A stretch of DNA of 64,000 bases, taken from G965267335 sp965267335 (GTDB lineage Bacteria > Bacteroidota > Bacteroidia > Cytophagales > JAAEPT01). Positions 62,301-64,000 of this stretch are shown here, piece by piece (positions within the stretch are counted from its first letter, which is position 1; the number at the start of each line of letters is the position of its first letter). The translations under genes and the position numbers were made by a program. The stretch covers positions 310,001-374,000 of the forward strand of contig OZ253953.1 in the NCBI GenBank assembly GCA_965267335.1. Reading direction: 5' to 3'. Under the pieces are notes generated by a model. The model saw nothing but the letters and a program-made list of their open reading frames with translations, did no database searches and was not told the origin of the DNA.

Positions 62301-63455
62301 ATGGCAGCCAAGAAGAAAATACTTTTTGTGACTCAAAGCTTTGGTCAGTTTACAAACGGACCTGGTACCTACACTCATTATCTTTGGGAAAGTTTTAGAA
62401 ACGACCCTGACATTGAATTTCACGTTGTAGCTCTAAACTCTACAATAGATGATCCAAATATTCACCTGGTTGATTCTAAAGTAAAATCTTCAACCTCCCT
62501 GCTACAATCAAAAAGAATCTATAAATCTGTAGCTGACAAGGCAATAGAAGTTGCTCAAGGTATGGGACCCGGTGTTATCGTTCACTGTAACGTTTGTATT
62601 TATTCCCATTTGCTCAAGCATAGTCTAACTGTATTTGGACAGATCAATGATTATGACAGCGCAGAAATACTTTCCAAGCTGTCCTATACATTAAAAAACT
62701 TTGGCTGGAGACGAGTGTTATCCTTAATGGCTCGTAGAAAGAAGGAAAAATTCATGGTCAAAAGACAAAATCTGACAATCTGTAATTCAGATTTTACAAG
62801 AGAGCGAATTATAGCTCTTTATGGGATAAAAAACACAGACCGCGTTATCACGATTCACAAAGCAGTTGACCTGAGTGAATTCCAAAAGCCAGCAGGTTTC
62901 ACCAAAAAACCTAACGGAAAATTCAACCTTCTTTTTGTTGGATCAAACTGGCGCAGAAAGGGGCTCAATACTATTCTTCGGAGTTTACCCTTGGTAGATG
63001 ACACAATAGAGCTTACTATAGTTGGGCCTACAAAAGGTGAAATACAAAGTATTCTGCAACCAACGGTGAACAATCTCGGACTAAAAGAAAGAGTACACTT
63101 CCTTGAGAAAGTAGAAAGAAATAAGCTTCGGGAGTACTATTGGCAGGCTGATGCATTTGTAATGCCTTCCTTTGACGAAGCATTTGGGGTAGTATTACTT
63201 GAGGCAATGGCAGGAGAAACGCCAGTTATTGCGAGCTCCGTTGGGGGCATCACAGAAATAGTAAAAGATGGGGCCGGACTTTTAGTTGACCCCGGAAATC
63301 ATAATATGTTAGCTGAAGCAATAAATAAGCTGTATCTCAACTCTGAATTAAGAAACGAACTCATTGCAAAGGGTCTTGAAAAAGTTCAGTTGTTTACTAA
63401 GGATATTATGATAGAAAAGCTCAAAAAAGTTTATTTGGATGATCGATACTCCTAA
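62301..63455 (+). CDS. Glycosyltransferase family 4-type
   Basis: The 384-residue protein is a complete GT-B enzyme with the acceptor half at the front (THYLWESFRN) and a donor domain carrying LLFVGSNWRRKGLNTILRSL and MPSFDEAFGVVLLEAMAGETP, the family E-x7-E block. It probably adds one sugar of the repeat unit. The gene starts 2 bp after the previous stop and its last 17 bp overlap the start of the following membrane protein gene. Confidence 0.9.
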   Translation: MAAKKKILFVTQSFGQFTNGPGTYTHYLWESFRNDPDIEFHVVALNSTIDDPNIHLVDSKVKSSTSLLQSKRIYKSVADKAIEVAQGMGPGVIVHCNVCIYSHLLKHSLTVFGQINDYDSAEILSKLSYTLKNFGWRRVLSLMARRKKEKFMVKRQNLTICNSDFTRERIIALYGIKNTDRVITIHKAVDLSEFQKPAGFTKKPNGKFNLLFVGSNWRRKGLNTILRSLPLVDDTIELTIVGPTKGEIQSILQPTVNNLGLKERVHFLEKVERNKLREYYWQADAFVMPSFDEAFGVVLLEAMAGETPVIASSVGGITEIVKDGAGLLVDPGNHNMLAEAINKLYLNSELRNELIAKGLEKVQLFTKDIMIEKLKKVYLDDRYS

Positions 63456-64000
63456 AGCAAATGCACGATATCTAAATTTTCTATTTCTTGCGCTGGCGAT
63501 TATATTCCCCCTTTTCATTACCGCTCGCACAGTACTACAGTTGCCCCAATCGCTTTTTTTTGGTACAACTGCCTTAGTTTTCATATTGGTTCTACTGGGA
63601 ACCTATTTTAACCCTTACATACAAATTAAGGGAGTGGTATACCTCATTCTGGTATATGTGATCTGTTTTGCATTTGTCAATATTAAGTTTGCCATGGACC
63701 CTGCCGATGCAAGAAACAAATGGATCATATGGATTGTATCACTTTTCGTTTTAATGCGGCTAACGGTATGCATTGATTACGAAAACCTCCATAAGTTCAT
63801 GGAGCGGATTCCATGGATTCTTTTTATAGGCACAACAATTTCTGTACTCCTCACTATTGATGATTTTGGTAAAGCAACTAGTAGAAACAATAGTATAGGA
63901 TTGTATGCCGGAGCGGCTTTTGTTGCAGCTTTTTATAAGAAAGGGAATACTAGATTATTGCTGCTTTTTTTCTCGGCTATCTATATTTACGGTTCCTCAT
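63439..64000 (+). CDS. Polytopic membrane protein, probable O-antigen polymerase/ligase (Wzy-like), 3' end missing
   Basis: From the ATG at 63439, 187 codons are open to the right edge. At least five hydrophobic segments (FLFLALAIIFPLF, SLFFGTTALVFILVLLG, VVYLILVYVICFAF, WIIWIVSLFVLMRL, IPWILFIGTTISVLL) and a polysaccharide-locus position suggest an O-antigen polymerase or ligase, but the diagnostic periplasmic loop lies outside the window. Assignment by context. It overlaps the previous gene by 17 bp. Confidence 0.6.
   Translation, partial: MIDTPKANARYLNFLFLALAIIFPLFITARTVLQLPQSLFFGTTALVFILVLLGTYFNPYIQIKGVVYLILVYVICFAFVNIKFAMDPADARNKWIIWIVSLFVLMRLTVCIDYENLHKFMERIPWILFIGTTISVLLTIDDFGKATSRNNSIGLYAGAAFVAAFYKKGNTRLLLLFFSAIYIYGSS

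Noticed and set aside
1..64000. CRISPR arrays, rRNA genes, transposases and prophage
   Set aside because: No regularly spaced repeats, rRNA-like stretches, or transposase/integrase-type proteins were found in the long frames on either strand.

Overview
The window looks like chromosomal DNA from a marine-type Bacteroidota, most likely Cytophagales (Fulvivirga/Roseivirga-like; inferred, not searched). The evidence is: adjacent type IX secretion genes porU and porV; a T9SS cargo protein with a type A sorting domain; recurrent TAnnTTTG promoter -7 boxes; many TTG/GTG starts; and a single-polypeptide CcsBA cytochrome c assembly factor. The DNA is AT-rich and densely coding. There is one tRNA, and I see no rRNA, CRISPR array or transposase.

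Layout. 1-12 kb: an FAD/Fe-S dehydrogenase cut by the left edge, a short ceramidase-like protein, an unrecognised helical protein, a single-domain response regulator, an ALDH7-type aldehyde dehydrogenase, a DegP-type protease beside an Hsp20 chaperone, a non-canonical Nramp-family transporter, tRNA-Asn with a strong terminator, and a small membrane protein. 12-13 kb: a DUF2158/YodC-like small gene, a ~125-bp palindromic repeat, and a 12-codon relic of a second DUF2158 gene. 12.6-19.4 kb (minus strand): porV, porU, pssA and a metallo-beta-lactamase-fold hydrolase. 19.4-29.6 kb (mostly plus): an FAD oxidoreductase, a large three-part surface protein, a serine hydrolase, an ArsC/Spx-like protein, YicC, two envelope proteins and an acyl-CoA synthetase.

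29.6-46.7 kb: guaB with a possible leader hairpin; an RsbU/RsbV/RsbW-like partner-switching set (PP2C phosphatase, STAS protein, HATPase kinase); two tandem parulin-type periplasmic chaperones (the second SurA-like); MoxR; pheS on the opposite strand; a small outer-membrane protein and a lipoprotein; CcsBA; KdsC; and the T9SS cargo protein.

46.9-64 kb is a surface-polysaccharide locus. neuB, neuC and neuA form a complete route from UDP-GlcNAc to a CMP-activated sialic or related nonulosonic acid. From neuA onward, twelve genes are packed with gaps of at most 9 bp or with overlaps: asparagine synthase, four glycosyltransferase candidates, two sulfotransferases, two methyltransferases, a MurJ/Wzx-type flippase, and a polytopic protein resembling a Wzy/O-antigen ligase that runs off the right edge. 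A secreted beta-helix protein lies antisense between neuC and neuA. The simplest reading is a sulfated, methylated, nonulosonate-containing extracellular or lipid-linked glycan made and exported by this operon. This locus is the best candidate in the window for undescribed chemistry. The guaB leader, the Rsb-like module and the repeat-disrupted DUF2158 pair are secondary leads.
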